A stretch of 64,000 nt of DNA from Citrobacter amalonaticus (lineage in GTDB: Bacteria > Pseudomonadota > Gammaproteobacteria > Enterobacterales > Enterobacteriaceae): the NCBI RefSeq assembly GCF_001559075.2, contig NZ_CP014015.2, positions 1,240,001 to 1,304,000 of the forward strand, given 5' to 3'. Each line of letters begins with the position of its first letter. Position 1 is the stretch's first letter. The notes under the pieces are model-generated. The model worked only from the letters and a program-made list of their open reading frames with translations. It did not search any database and was not told where the DNA came from. Positions 16,855 through 24,428 of the stretch are shown here, in pieces. The translations under genes were made by a program, and so were the position numbers.

Positions 16855-17918
16855 ACAAGCATGACGGAATGCACTACGCCCCGACCAGTAAACCTCAGCC
16901 GGTCGTCAAGCCTGGCGAATTTATCATTGCCGCAGCGGCTCTCGATCACGGCCATATCTACGGCATGTGCAACGGGTTGACTGAGGCCGGTGCGACGCTG
17001 AAATGGGTGTACGACCCGGATCCAGCGAAAGTGGCGCGTTTTTTACAGCAATTTCCGCAGGCACAGGTCGCCGATTCGCTGGAGACGATCCTCAATGATG
17101 CAACGATAGACCTGGTCGCCAGCGCGGCGATCCCTTCCGAACGTTGTCCGCTGGGGCTGAAGGTGATGGCCGCCGGGAAAGACTATTTCACCGACAAAGC
17201 GCCGTTAACCACGCTGGAACAACTGGAAGACGCCAAAGCGATGGTGGCAAAAACCGGGCGTAAATACGCGGTCTACTACAGCGAACGTCTGCATGTGGAA
17301 AGCGCCGTTTTCGCAGGTGAGCTGATCAGGCAGGGCGCGATTGGCCGGGTCATACAAACCCTTGGCACCGGTCCGCACCGTGAAGGCAGCGATCGCCCGG
17401 ACTGGTTTTACGAGCGACGCTATTTCGGCGGCATTCTCTGTGATATTGGCAGCCACCAGATCGAGCAGTTTCTGTTCTATACCGGCAACAGCGATGCGCA
17501 CATTGTGGCAAGCCAGGTACGCAACGTGAATCACCCGCAGTATCCACAGTTCGAAGACTTTGGTGACGCGATGCTGGCGGGAGACAACGGCGCAACGGGC
17601 TACTTTCGCTGTGACTGGTTTACGCCGGGTGGTCTTTCGACCTGGGGCGATGGCCGCCTGACGCTGCTCGGCACTGAGGGCTATATCGAAATCCGCAAAT
17701 ATGTCGATCTCACTCGCGGTGAGCAGGATGTGGTCTATCTGGTCAACAAAGAGGGCGAATTCCGCTATCCCGTCGCGGGCAAAGTCGGCTTTCCCTACTT
17801 TGGTCAGCTCATCCTCGACTGTATCCAGCGCACCGAAAACGCCATGACGCAGGAACACGCCTTTAAGGCAGCGGAACTGTGCGTTAAGGCGCAGATGCAG
17901 GCAAACGCAAGCGCGTGA
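16851..17918 (+). CDS. divergent Gfo/Idh/MocA-like protein 3, atypical cofactor motif
   Basis: 355 residues. The overall Gfo/Idh/MocA fold pattern is visible, but the usual GxGxxG is replaced by AAALDHGHIYGM (28-39). The catalytic EKP is replaced by DKAP (115-118), which keeps the lysine. The C-terminal domain keeps FGGILCDIGSHQIEQ, and there is a long hydrophilic N-terminal extension of about 20 residues. These changes suggest either unusual cofactor binding or a step other than simple dehydrogenation, such as the NAD-assisted glycoside cleavage known from GH109 in the same superfamily. That is a hypothesis. ATGA overlap with the previous gene shows coupling. Confidence 0.82.
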   Translation: MNKHDGMHYAPTSKPQPVVKPGEFIIAAAALDHGHIYGMCNGLTEAGATLKWVYDPDPAKVARFLQQFPQAQVADSLETILNDATIDLVASAAIPSERCPLGLKVMAAGKDYFTDKAPLTTLEQLEDAKAMVAKTGRKYAVYYSERLHVESAVFAGELIRQGAIGRVIQTLGTGPHREGSDRPDWFYERRYFGGILCDIGSHQIEQFLFYTGNSDAHIVASQVRNVNHPQYPQFEDFGDAMLAGDNGATGYFRCDWFTPGGLSTWGDGRLTLLGTEGYIEIRKYVDLTRGEQDVVYLVNKEGEFRYPVAGKVGFPYFGQLILDCIQRTENAMTQEHAFKAAELCVKAQMQANASA

Positions 17919-17929
17919 CGGGAGACACC

Positions 17930-18952
17930 ATGAACACAGTGAATGCCGCCATTATCGGCGGTGGCGCGATCCATGCCATCCACGCAGAGGCGCTGCAGCA
18001 GTTACCCAACGTCAGGCTGCGCGCAATTGCCGAAACGGACATCAACAAAGGACGGCAGTTGGCGGCGCTTTATGATTGCCATTTTTATCATGACTACCGC
18101 GAAATGCTCTGGGATGACGCGATCGACGTTGTGCATATTTGTACGCCGCACTATCTGCATAAACCGATGATCCTTGCCGCGCTGGCGGCAGGAAAACATG
18201 TGTTCTGCGAAAAACCGGCGGTGATGCGCGCGCTGGACGTGGCTGAAATCGAGACGGCCCTCGCCCATGCGCGGGGCAAGCTGGGGATCTGTTATCAAAA
18301 CCGGCTCAATCCCACCAGCCTCGCCATGAAGCAACAGTTACAGGAGGGCGTCATCGGCAAGATGCTCGCAATGAAAGCGGTGCTGACCTGGTCGCGTGGC
18401 GGTAGTTATTACACTGCCAGTCCCTGGCGCGGAAAATCAGCCACCGAAGGCGGATGTCTGCTGATCAACCAGGCGATCCATACGCTTGATCTGATGCAGT
18501 GGTTTGGCGAAGGCGCAACGCGGGTCAAGGGGGTGGTCGATAGCACCTGGCTTGCCAGTACCATCGACGGTGAGGACAGCGCCATGGCGACTTTTGCCTT
18601 TCGCAACGGCGCGCGTGGACTGTTTTATGCCAGCAACTGCCACACCACCAACTCACCGCTACAGCTGGAAATCCACGGCGATAAAGGCACGTTGCTCCTT
18701 GAGGGAAGCGAGCTGTGGCATATCAACGGGGAGACTCGGCAAAAGCTGGCAAGCGACGCCGCCCCCGATGGCAGCGGTAAACGTTACTGGGGCGTCGGCC
18801 ATCGTGAAGCGATCCGTCAGTTCTATTACGCCCTCCACCATCCCACCACCGGGAACGTATGCAACATTCACGAAGCCGCTAAATCATTGCAGATTGTCGA
18901 TGCTATTTATCGTTCGTCGCAATTACGGACCTGGATAACTCTGGAGAAATAA
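17930..18952 (+). CDS. Gfo/Idh/MocA-family oxidoreductase 4 of the sugar island
   Basis: 340 residues from the ATG five bases after GGGAG; an in-frame GTG overlapping the previous stop is a weaker option. The nucleotide-binding loop is GGGAIH (10-15) and EKP is at 94-96. The C-terminal domain has SYYTASPWRG followed by EGGCLLINQAIHTLD, close in pattern to gene 1. It probably works on the same substrate class, perhaps the reverse reduction after an intermediate step. It is the last enzyme gene before a REP element and the symporter. No hydrolase, kinase or isomerase is present in the operon. Confidence 0.87.
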   Translation: MNTVNAAIIGGGAIHAIHAEALQQLPNVRLRAIAETDINKGRQLAALYDCHFYHDYREMLWDDAIDVVHICTPHYLHKPMILAALAAGKHVFCEKPAVMRALDVAEIETALAHARGKLGICYQNRLNPTSLAMKQQLQEGVIGKMLAMKAVLTWSRGGSYYTASPWRGKSATEGGCLLINQAIHTLDLMQWFGEGATRVKGVVDSTWLASTIDGEDSAMATFAFRNGARGLFYASNCHTTNSPLQLEIHGDKGTLLLEGSELWHINGETRQKLASDAAPDGSGKRYWGVGHREAIRQFYYALHHPTTGNVCNIHEAAKSLQIVDAIYRSSQLRTWITLEK

Positions 18953-18973
18953 ACCCGCAGAAAGTGAATGCAG

Positions 18974-18993
18974 GCCGGATAAGGCAATCCGGC
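18974..18993. repeat. single REP palindrome inside the sugar operon
   Basis: GCCGGAT-AAGGCA-ATCCGGC forms a compact hairpin in the 69-bp gap between the fourth oxidoreductase and the symporter. Because it is transcribed, it may protect the enzyme message from 3' decay and so lower symporter expression relative to the enzymes. Confidence 0.75.
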
Positions 18994-19021
18994 AATCAAG
19001 TGACCCTACAGGAATAATGAT

Positions 19022-20566
19022 ATGGCGAAACCTACTGAACGTAGAGTAGGTTACGGCGTAGCGATTGGCTATGGCGTAACCGATTTATTTGGTGGCGGTG
19101 CATTCGCAGTTATTGGCACCTGGCTGTTATTTTTTTACACCACCTATTGTGGACTGTCTGTACTGGAAGCCGGTTCTATATTTGCGATTGCACGTATCAT
19201 CGATGCAATATTAAGCCCAGTGATGGGTTATATTACCGATAATTTTGGCAATACCTGGCTGGGCAAAAAGTTTGGCCGCCGTCGTTTCTTTTTATTGATC
19301 AGTGCTCCGCTCATGTTTCTCTACGCGCTGGTGTGGATTACCGACATGAGTTACTGGTATTACCTTGGAACGTATCTTTCCATCGAGTTGCTCTCAGCGA
19401 TGGTGCTGGTTCCCTGGGAGACGCTATCGGCAGAGATGACCAACCGCTTCAGCGAACGAACTCGCCTCTCCGGCGTGCGCATGATGTGTTCACAGTTGGG
19501 CGGTTTTTTAGCGGTTTCCGTTCCGGGTATTATTATGCAATATACGGGTAAAGATAATTCATTGACCTATACCCTGACCGGGATCGTATTTGCGATTATC
19601 TATTGTATTGCGGTATTCACCACCTGGGCGACAACCTGGGAAGCAAAAGATGTGCGAGAAGAATATGAATTCACGCCGGACACACAGCGCAGTACAGGAT
19701 TATTTAATCACCTGAAGTATTTGGTTGTGGATCTCTTTTCCGCCTTTAAACTGCGTATTTTCCGCCAGCACATTATTATCTATATTTGTTCATTCACCGC
19801 CCTGGATGTCTTTGGCGCGGTATTTACCTATTACGTGGTCTATGGATTAAAACAGGATGCGGCAACGGTTTCTGGCCTTTTAAGTATTGCCGCATTTGTC
19901 TCAGTCCCCGGCACGTTCGGCTTTATGCAATTGATGAATAAGCTCAACATGACGCCTTCCGCGGCGCTGCGCCTCTCCTATGGCAGCATTTTCTTTGTTC
20001 TGGCCTGTCTGTTGACCCTTTATCTGGGCGATATCCAACTCCCGGCACTGCTCTTTTCCGCGATATTTGTCCTGTTCGGCCTGGCAAAAGCCGGGTTGTA
20101 TTACATCCCGTGGAACATCTACAGCTTTATTCCGGATGTGGATGAGATCGTCACCCGTCAGCGCCGGGAAGGTATTTTTGCCGGGGTGATGGTGCTGACC
20201 CGCAAAAGCACCGTCGCGCTGGCGATTATGTTGATTGGCGTGGTGTTGGAAGAGAGCGGTTTTGTTAAAGGCGGCGGTTCGCAACCCGTCAGCGCGCTGC
20301 ACGCGATCATTGGTCTGATGATATTTGCCACCGCCGCCCTGTTGGCCGTCAGCTTTTACACCACGTTCCGCTTTAAACTGACGCAAAAGACGCACAAAAT
20401 TCTGATTAAAGAGGTGGCGCGCCGCAAACTTGGCGGTAAATGTGAAGATTGCGACGAAGAGACCCGCGCCGTCATTAAGTCACTCACAGGCTTCGCCTAC
20501 GATGAAATCTGGGACGCCACGCCGGACACACGCGATAAGAGGCGAACGGCTACCGCTGAAAATTAA
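19022..20566 (+). CDS. GPH-family (MFS) sugar:cation symporter
   Basis: 514 residues with about twelve membrane segments, belonging to the glycoside-pentoside-hexuronide symporter group (MelB, XylP, YicJ type). The N-terminal GYGVTDLFGGGAF and the conserved DAILSPVMGYITDNF loop (about residues 61-75), with the Asp that binds cation or sugar in MelB, are seen. The C-terminal tail is cytoplasmic and charged, with a CEDCDEE segment. It is the last gene of the island and probably imports the glycoside, inositol or uronide handled by the four oxidoreductases. Its 5' half is visibly richer in A and T than the enzyme genes upstream. Confidence 0.9.
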   Translation: MAKPTERRVGYGVAIGYGVTDLFGGGAFAVIGTWLLFFYTTYCGLSVLEAGSIFAIARIIDAILSPVMGYITDNFGNTWLGKKFGRRRFFLLISAPLMFLYALVWITDMSYWYYLGTYLSIELLSAMVLVPWETLSAEMTNRFSERTRLSGVRMMCSQLGGFLAVSVPGIIMQYTGKDNSLTYTLTGIVFAIIYCIAVFTTWATTWEAKDVREEYEFTPDTQRSTGLFNHLKYLVVDLFSAFKLRIFRQHIIIYICSFTALDVFGAVFTYYVVYGLKQDAATVSGLLSIAAFVSVPGTFGFMQLMNKLNMTPSAALRLSYGSIFFVLACLLTLYLGDIQLPALLFSAIFVLFGLAKAGLYYIPWNIYSFIPDVDEIVTRQRREGIFAGVMVLTRKSTVALAIMLIGVVLEESGFVKGGGSQPVSALHAIIGLMIFATAALLAVSFYTTFRFKLTQKTHKILIKEVARRKLGGKCEDCDEETRAVIKSLTGFAYDEIWDATPDTRDKRRTATAEN

Positions 20567-20614
20567 GCCTCTGGCGGCTTTACAGTCCCTTACGCTATAC
20601 TAGCCCCTGAACTT

Positions 20615-20642
20615 ACCGGCTCACCTCTACGAGCCGGTTTTC
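20615..20642 (+). terminator. hairpin with T run between the symporter and ytfL
   Basis: ACCGGCTC (20615-20622) pairs with GAGCCGGT (20631-20638), followed by TTTT. It can end the sugar operon. A TATACT at 20596-20601 just upstream could be the ytfL -10 box; if so, this hairpin would lie in the ytfL leader and act as an attenuator. The two readings cannot be separated from sequence. Confidence 0.7.
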
Positions 20643-20708
20643 ATTAAGCTATACCACATGGATTTATCAACTTCCCTTCCGAGGATCTGGCGTGACGCCG
20701 GATAAGAT

Positions 20709-22046
20709 ATGTTAAACAGTATTTTCATTATTCTTTGCCTGATCGCTGTGAGTGCGTTCTTCTCGATATCCGAGATCTCACTTGCCGCCTCACGTAAAAT
20801 TAAACTCAAACTGCTGGCCGATGAAGGCAATCTCAATGCGCAACGCGTGTTGAAAATGCAGGAAAATCCGGGGATGTTCTTCACGGTAGTGCAAATCGGT
20901 CTGAACGCGGTCGCCATTCTTGGCGGTATCGTGGGTGACGCCGCATTTTCCCCCGCTTTTAACACGTTATTTTCTCGCTATATGTCGCCGGAACTCTCTG
21001 AGCAGTTGAGCTTTATTCTCTCCTTCTCGCTGGTCACCGGTATGTTTATCCTTTTCGCGGACTTAACCCCGAAACGCATCGGTATGATTGCGCCAGAAGC
21101 TGTGGCTTTGCGTATCATCAACCCGATGCGCTTCTGTCTGTTTGTTTTCACGCCGCTGGTGTGGTTCTTCAACGGGTTGGCGAACGTGATCTTTCGCATC
21201 TTCAAATTGCCAATGGTGCGCAAGGATGACATCACGTCTGATGATATTTATGCCGTAGTGGAAGCCGGCGCGCTCGCAGGTGTGTTGCGTAAACAGGAAC
21301 ATGAGCTGATTGAGAACGTGTTCGAGCTGGAATCGCGCACCGTGCCATCCTCCATGACGCCGCGTGAAAGCGTGATCTGGTTCGATCTGCATGAAGACGA
21401 GCAGAGCCTGAAAAACAAAGTGGCGGAACATCCGCACTCCAAGTTCCTTGTCTGTAACGAAGATATTGACCACATCATTGGTTACGTTGACTCGAAAGAT
21501 TTACTGAATCGTGTTCTGGCGAATCAGAGCATGGCGCTGAACAGCGGCGTGCAAATTCGTAACACTCTGATTGTTCCGGATACGCTGACCCTTTCTGAAG
21601 CGCTGGAAAGCTTCAAAACCGCCGGTGAAGACTTCGCGGTGATCATGAACGAATACGCGCTGGTCGTGGGGATCATCACGCTGAATGATGTAATGACCAC
21701 GCTGATGGGCGATCTGGTCGGCCAGGGCCTGGAAGAGCAGATTGTGGCGCGCGACGAGAACTCCTGGCTGATTGACGGCGGTACGCCGATCGATGACGTG
21801 ATGCGCGTGCTGGATATCGATGAGTTCCCGCAGTCGGGCAACTACGAAACGATTGGCGGCTTTATGATGTTCATGCTGCGTAAAATCCCGAAACGGACCG
21901 ATTCCGTGAAGTTCTCGGGCTACAAATTCGAAGTGGTGGATATCGATAACTACCGTATCGATCAGCTGCTGGTGACCCGCCTGGACAGCAAACCCAGCGT
22001 ACTGGTACCGAAGCTGCCGGACGCAAAAGAAGAAAGCACATCCTGA
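20709..22046 (+). CDS. ytfL: CorC/HlyC-type inner-membrane protein YtfL (CNNM and CBS domains)
   Basis: 445 residues (447 in K-12). An N-terminal DUF21/CNNM membrane domain with three to four membrane segments (to about residue 170) precedes a pair of CBS domains (about 205-330) and the C-terminal CorC_HlyC domain (about 345-430). Family members are linked to export of divalent cations or polyamines; E. coli YtfL has been tied to putrescine and cytoplasmic pH balance. In K-12 it lies directly next to msrA; here 7.4 kb of accessory DNA separates them. Confidence 0.95.
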   Translation: MLNSIFIILCLIAVSAFFSISEISLAASRKIKLKLLADEGNLNAQRVLKMQENPGMFFTVVQIGLNAVAILGGIVGDAAFSPAFNTLFSRYMSPELSEQLSFILSFSLVTGMFILFADLTPKRIGMIAPEAVALRIINPMRFCLFVFTPLVWFFNGLANVIFRIFKLPMVRKDDITSDDIYAVVEAGALAGVLRKQEHELIENVFELESRTVPSSMTPRESVIWFDLHEDEQSLKNKVAEHPHSKFLVCNEDIDHIIGYVDSKDLLNRVLANQSMALNSGVQIRNTLIVPDTLTLSEALESFKTAGEDFAVIMNEYALVVGIITLNDVMTTLMGDLVGQGLEEQIVARDENSWLIDGGTPIDDVMRVLDIDEFPQSGNYETIGGFMMFMLRKIPKRTDSVKFSGYKFEVVDIDNYRIDQLLVTRLDSKPSVLVPKLPDAKEESTS

Positions 22047-22054
22047 TGATCGTC

Positions 22055-22076
22055 GGGGCAACAACCCTGTTGCCCC
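22055..22076 (+). terminator. stem-loop after ytfL
   Basis: GGGGCAACA-ACCC-TGTTGCCCC is a perfect nine-pair stem eight bases after the ytfL stop. The following bases (TCATCAAAATT) lack a T run, so it may work as a 3' stabiliser or with Rho instead of as a classical terminator. Confidence 0.55.
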
Positions 22077-22249
22077 TCATCAAAATTCCTTATCCCTTCT
22101 TGCGCTAACCCATTGATGTAAAATCAAAACCGCAATCATCGCCAGCAAATTATTGCAAAAATCATGATTAAAATACGAATAATTAATCAGTGATGAATGA
22201 AACAAGCTCGCCAAAAATCACTTAACATTCCTGTTAAGAGGAAATCATT

Positions 22250-23278
22250 ATGGCGTTCTGTAATCACGATAACGTTATTATTGATGAGTTCAGATTTAAA
22301 ATTAATCAATTGCTGCAACTGGTTGAACTCACGGCGCTAAAAACGCCCTCCTCTGGCCTGAATATTGATGATATTAAAGAAATTAAAGCTCGCTTCCTGA
22401 GCCATAACGATACGCTTGAAGACCTCTGCTACATCGAGAAAAAGTTAATCAGTATCGCGCCCAAAGACTGCCTGGATAAGTATTACCTGCAGCTCATTTT
22501 TCGCTATAAAGAGGTATTACCGAAGGAATCTGAGAAATATATCTACAACAAGGATGGAGAAACGGCCATTGCCGATGAAGAAATCCTGAGAAAAGAGACG
22601 CTTTTTATTTCCGGGTTATTGCATAAACTCTACCATTTCCTTGATAACAAAGAGAAAGTAATCGCAAAATATAAAATGCTGTTTATTACACTACTGCTAA
22701 TCATGTTTGCGGTGTCAGCACTCTCCTTTGCGTTTACCGTTGTGACCAATTCGATGGAAGCCCATTCCCGGCTCGCGCTTACGAGTGATGCGGCAATGCT
22801 GGTGATTGCGAGTATTTGTGCAGGTTATTTTGGCGCAATTATCAGCATTGTCCGGCGCATCCAGGGCATCGCTGAAGAAAACATGGATGGGATTGATCGG
22901 GAAGATTTACTGCTAAAACTGGTTAACGGTAAATGGGGGATCTTTCTCTCTATCGTTTTAGGAACGCTCGCCCCGTTTGTGTTATTACTCCTCCTCGTCA
23001 TGCTACAGGATACGAATTTCACCGTTGATAGCGTTAGCATTGACGTCCTGCCGAAAATTCAACAATTGGGTGAAGCGTGTGGTTGCGGTACGAAAAGCAG
23101 CCCCGGCACCGCCATGTCGTTGCTTTATGGTTTACGGTTTGAGACCAAAAAAGATATTGCTGAATACATCCTGCTGTCTATCGCCTGCGGTTTTTCCGAA
23201 CGCTTCGTCCCCGACGTACTGGACAGGGTCAGTAAAGAGCTGGAAGCAAAGGTTGGCGGTAGCACGACCCACTCGTAG
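22250..23278 (+). CDS. unrecognised inner-membrane protein with conserved-looking C-terminal motif
   Basis: 342 residues, not recognised. The first 140 residues are soluble, charged and largely helical. Three membrane segments follow (about 143-166, 181-201, 229-252), the second ending in GAIISIVRRIQG. The tail (253-342) holds a CGCG pair of cysteines (277-279) and the segment CGFSERFVPDVLDRV (313-327), which looks like a constrained motif. The gene is more A+T-rich than its neighbours, has an A+T-rich upstream region and a good AGAGG ribosome site, and sits between ytfL and ytfK, where K-12 has no such gene. It is a probable recent acquisition of unknown function. Confidence 0.8.
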   Translation: MAFCNHDNVIIDEFRFKINQLLQLVELTALKTPSSGLNIDDIKEIKARFLSHNDTLEDLCYIEKKLISIAPKDCLDKYYLQLIFRYKEVLPKESEKYIYNKDGETAIADEEILRKETLFISGLLHKLYHFLDNKEKVIAKYKMLFITLLLIMFAVSALSFAFTVVTNSMEAHSRLALTSDAAMLVIASICAGYFGAIISIVRRIQGIAEENMDGIDREDLLLKLVNGKWGIFLSIVLGTLAPFVLLLLLVMLQDTNFTVDSVSIDVLPKIQQLGEACGCGTKSSPGTAMSLLYGLRFETKKDIAEYILLSIACGFSERFVPDVLDRVSKELEAKVGGSTTHS

Positions 23279-23291
23279 CCCTACAAACATC

Positions 23292-23318
23292 AACGGCTCC
23301 CAGTGGGAGCCGTTTTTT
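23292..23318. terminator. bidirectional terminator between the orphan membrane gene and ytfK
   Basis: AACGGCTCCC-AGT-GGGAGCCGTT is a perfect ten-pair stem followed by TTTTTT on the plus strand. Convergent genes end on both sides (23278 and 23341). On the minus strand the tract is weaker (GATGTTTGTAG). Confidence 0.85.
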
Positions 23319-23340
23319 AAACTACTGCATAGCACTTTGG

Positions 23341-23547
23341 TTAAGCCATCTCAGTTTGCAGACGCAGAACCTGACGGTTAACTTCGGACATCACAGACAG
23401 ATGCTGTTTATCCTTCACTTTTGGGATAAGAATCTTGCCCTTATCAAACTCAAAAGCGCCAACGTCCTTGATATATAACCGTCCACGGAACAGGATCTTC
23501 ACGTACTTCGCCACTTGCAGTGGGTTGTACCGTTGGAAAATTTTCAT
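23341..23547 (-). CDS. ytfK: YtfK, SpoT-activating stress protein
   Basis: 68-residue cytoplasmic protein (DUF1107). In E. coli it binds SpoT and tilts it toward (p)ppGpp synthesis under phosphate or fatty-acid starvation. The sequence is close to K-12 throughout, including MKIFQRYNPLQVAKYVKILF and the C-terminal SEVNRQVLRLQTEM. A strong AGGAG site precedes the ATG. A -10-like TATAGT lies at 23634-23629; a weak PhoB-box-like element (about 23672-23689, CTGTAAT half) lies further up than usual. It is divergent from ytfJ across 323 bp. Confidence 0.94.
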   Translation of the reverse strand: MKIFQRYNPLQVAKYVKILFRGRLYIKDVGAFEFDKGKILIPKVKDKQHLSVMSEVNRQVLRLQTEMA

Positions 23548-23773
23548 TGTTATCTCCTGCTTAAGTCACGCCCTTGTGGTTCCACAATCGGTCCAACCGT
23601 TCTAAGGCGCAAAATTTAATGCCATTTGACTATAGACTATCTGTACGATGTTTCCAGCGCGTATAAGTTTATTTACCTTTTCATTACAGTTAATCAGAAT
23701 CATCTCTGAATCAGGGTGCGCTCCTCAGTATAAGCCTTCGTTTTTCGCAGGATTTGTGCGCCCGTCCGCAAAC

Positions 23774-23788
23774 TGGCATCACTCTTGC
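23774..23788 (+). promoter_or_regulatory. sigma-54-like promoter in front of ytfJ
   Basis: TGGCATCACTCTTGC fits the RpoN consensus TGGCAYRNNNNTTGC at nearly every fixed position, with GG and GC at the exact -24/-12 spacing. Transcription would begin about 12 bases after the GC, leaving a leader of about 70 bases before the ytfJ ATG. The 323-bp gap shared with ytfK leaves room for an activator site, but I could not identify a specific enhancer-binding site. Nothing else in this gap looks like a gene. Confidence 0.55.
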
Positions 23789-23870
23789 GGGAAAAAGCAT
23801 CATTCGCACATATGATTAAAAATCAGACCCAAGTGGTCGGATCACCTGCAAACAATAAGAAGGAAACACC

Positions 23871-24428
23871 ATGACCTTACGTAAGATTCTGGCGCTGGCG
23901 TGCCTGTTGGCGCCAATGATGGCCTCCGCGCATAGCTTCGAAACAGGCCAGCGCGTCCCGCCGGTAGGGATTGCCGATCGCGGCGAATTGATTCTTGAAA
24001 ATGATAAGTTCAGCTATAAAAGCTGGAACAGCGCACAGTTGCCCGGGAAGGTGCGAATCCTTCAGCACATCGCCGGGCGTACCTCCGCTAAAGAAAAAAA
24101 TGCGACGCTGATTGAAGCGATCAAAGCGGCAAAACTGCCCCACGACGTTTACCAGACCACGACGATCGTCAACACTGACGACGCGATTCCTGGCTCCGGT
24201 ATGTTTGTACGCAGCAGCCTCGAGAGCAATAAGAAGCTCTACCCGTGGTCGCAGTTTATTGTCGACAGTAACGGCGTGGCCCGTAAAGCCTGGCAACTGG
24301 ATGAAGAGAGCTCTGCTATCGCGGTGCTTGATAAAGAGGGTCGCGTACAGTGGGCGAAAGACGGGGCGCTAACCCAGGAAGAGGTGCAGCAGGTCATTGC
24401 CCTGCTGCATAAGTTACTTAATAAATAG
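23871..24428 (+). CDS. ytfJ: periplasmic thioredoxin-like protein YtfJ
   Basis: 185 residues with a clear signal peptide, MTLRKILALACLLAPMMASA, cleaved before HSFETGQ. The mature part belongs to the YtfJ_HI0045 thioredoxin-fold family but lacks a CxxC active site: no cysteine is seen after the signal peptide. A redox role is therefore unlikely, and its function is unknown. A GAAGGAA site precedes the ATG. Its last 11 bases overlap the end of cysQ on the other strand. A sigma-54-type promoter candidate lies about 85 bases upstream. Confidence 0.92.
   Translation: MTLRKILALACLLAPMMASAHSFETGQRVPPVGIADRGELILENDKFSYKSWNSAQLPGKVRILQHIAGRTSAKEKNATLIEAIKAAKLPHDVYQTTTIVNTDDAIPGSGMFVRSSLESNKKLYPWSQFIVDSNGVARKAWQLDEESSAIAVLDKEGRVQWAKDGALTQEEVQQVIALLHKLLNK

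Noticed and set aside
17930..18952. Naming the oxidoreductases as iolG, afr or nanOx-type genes
   Set aside because: Subfamily-defining residues could not be verified without alignments; the family name alone is justified.
22250..23278. Call as a phage-defence gene
   Set aside because: Only the isolated position and composition suggest it; no nuclease, NTPase or other defence domain is visible.
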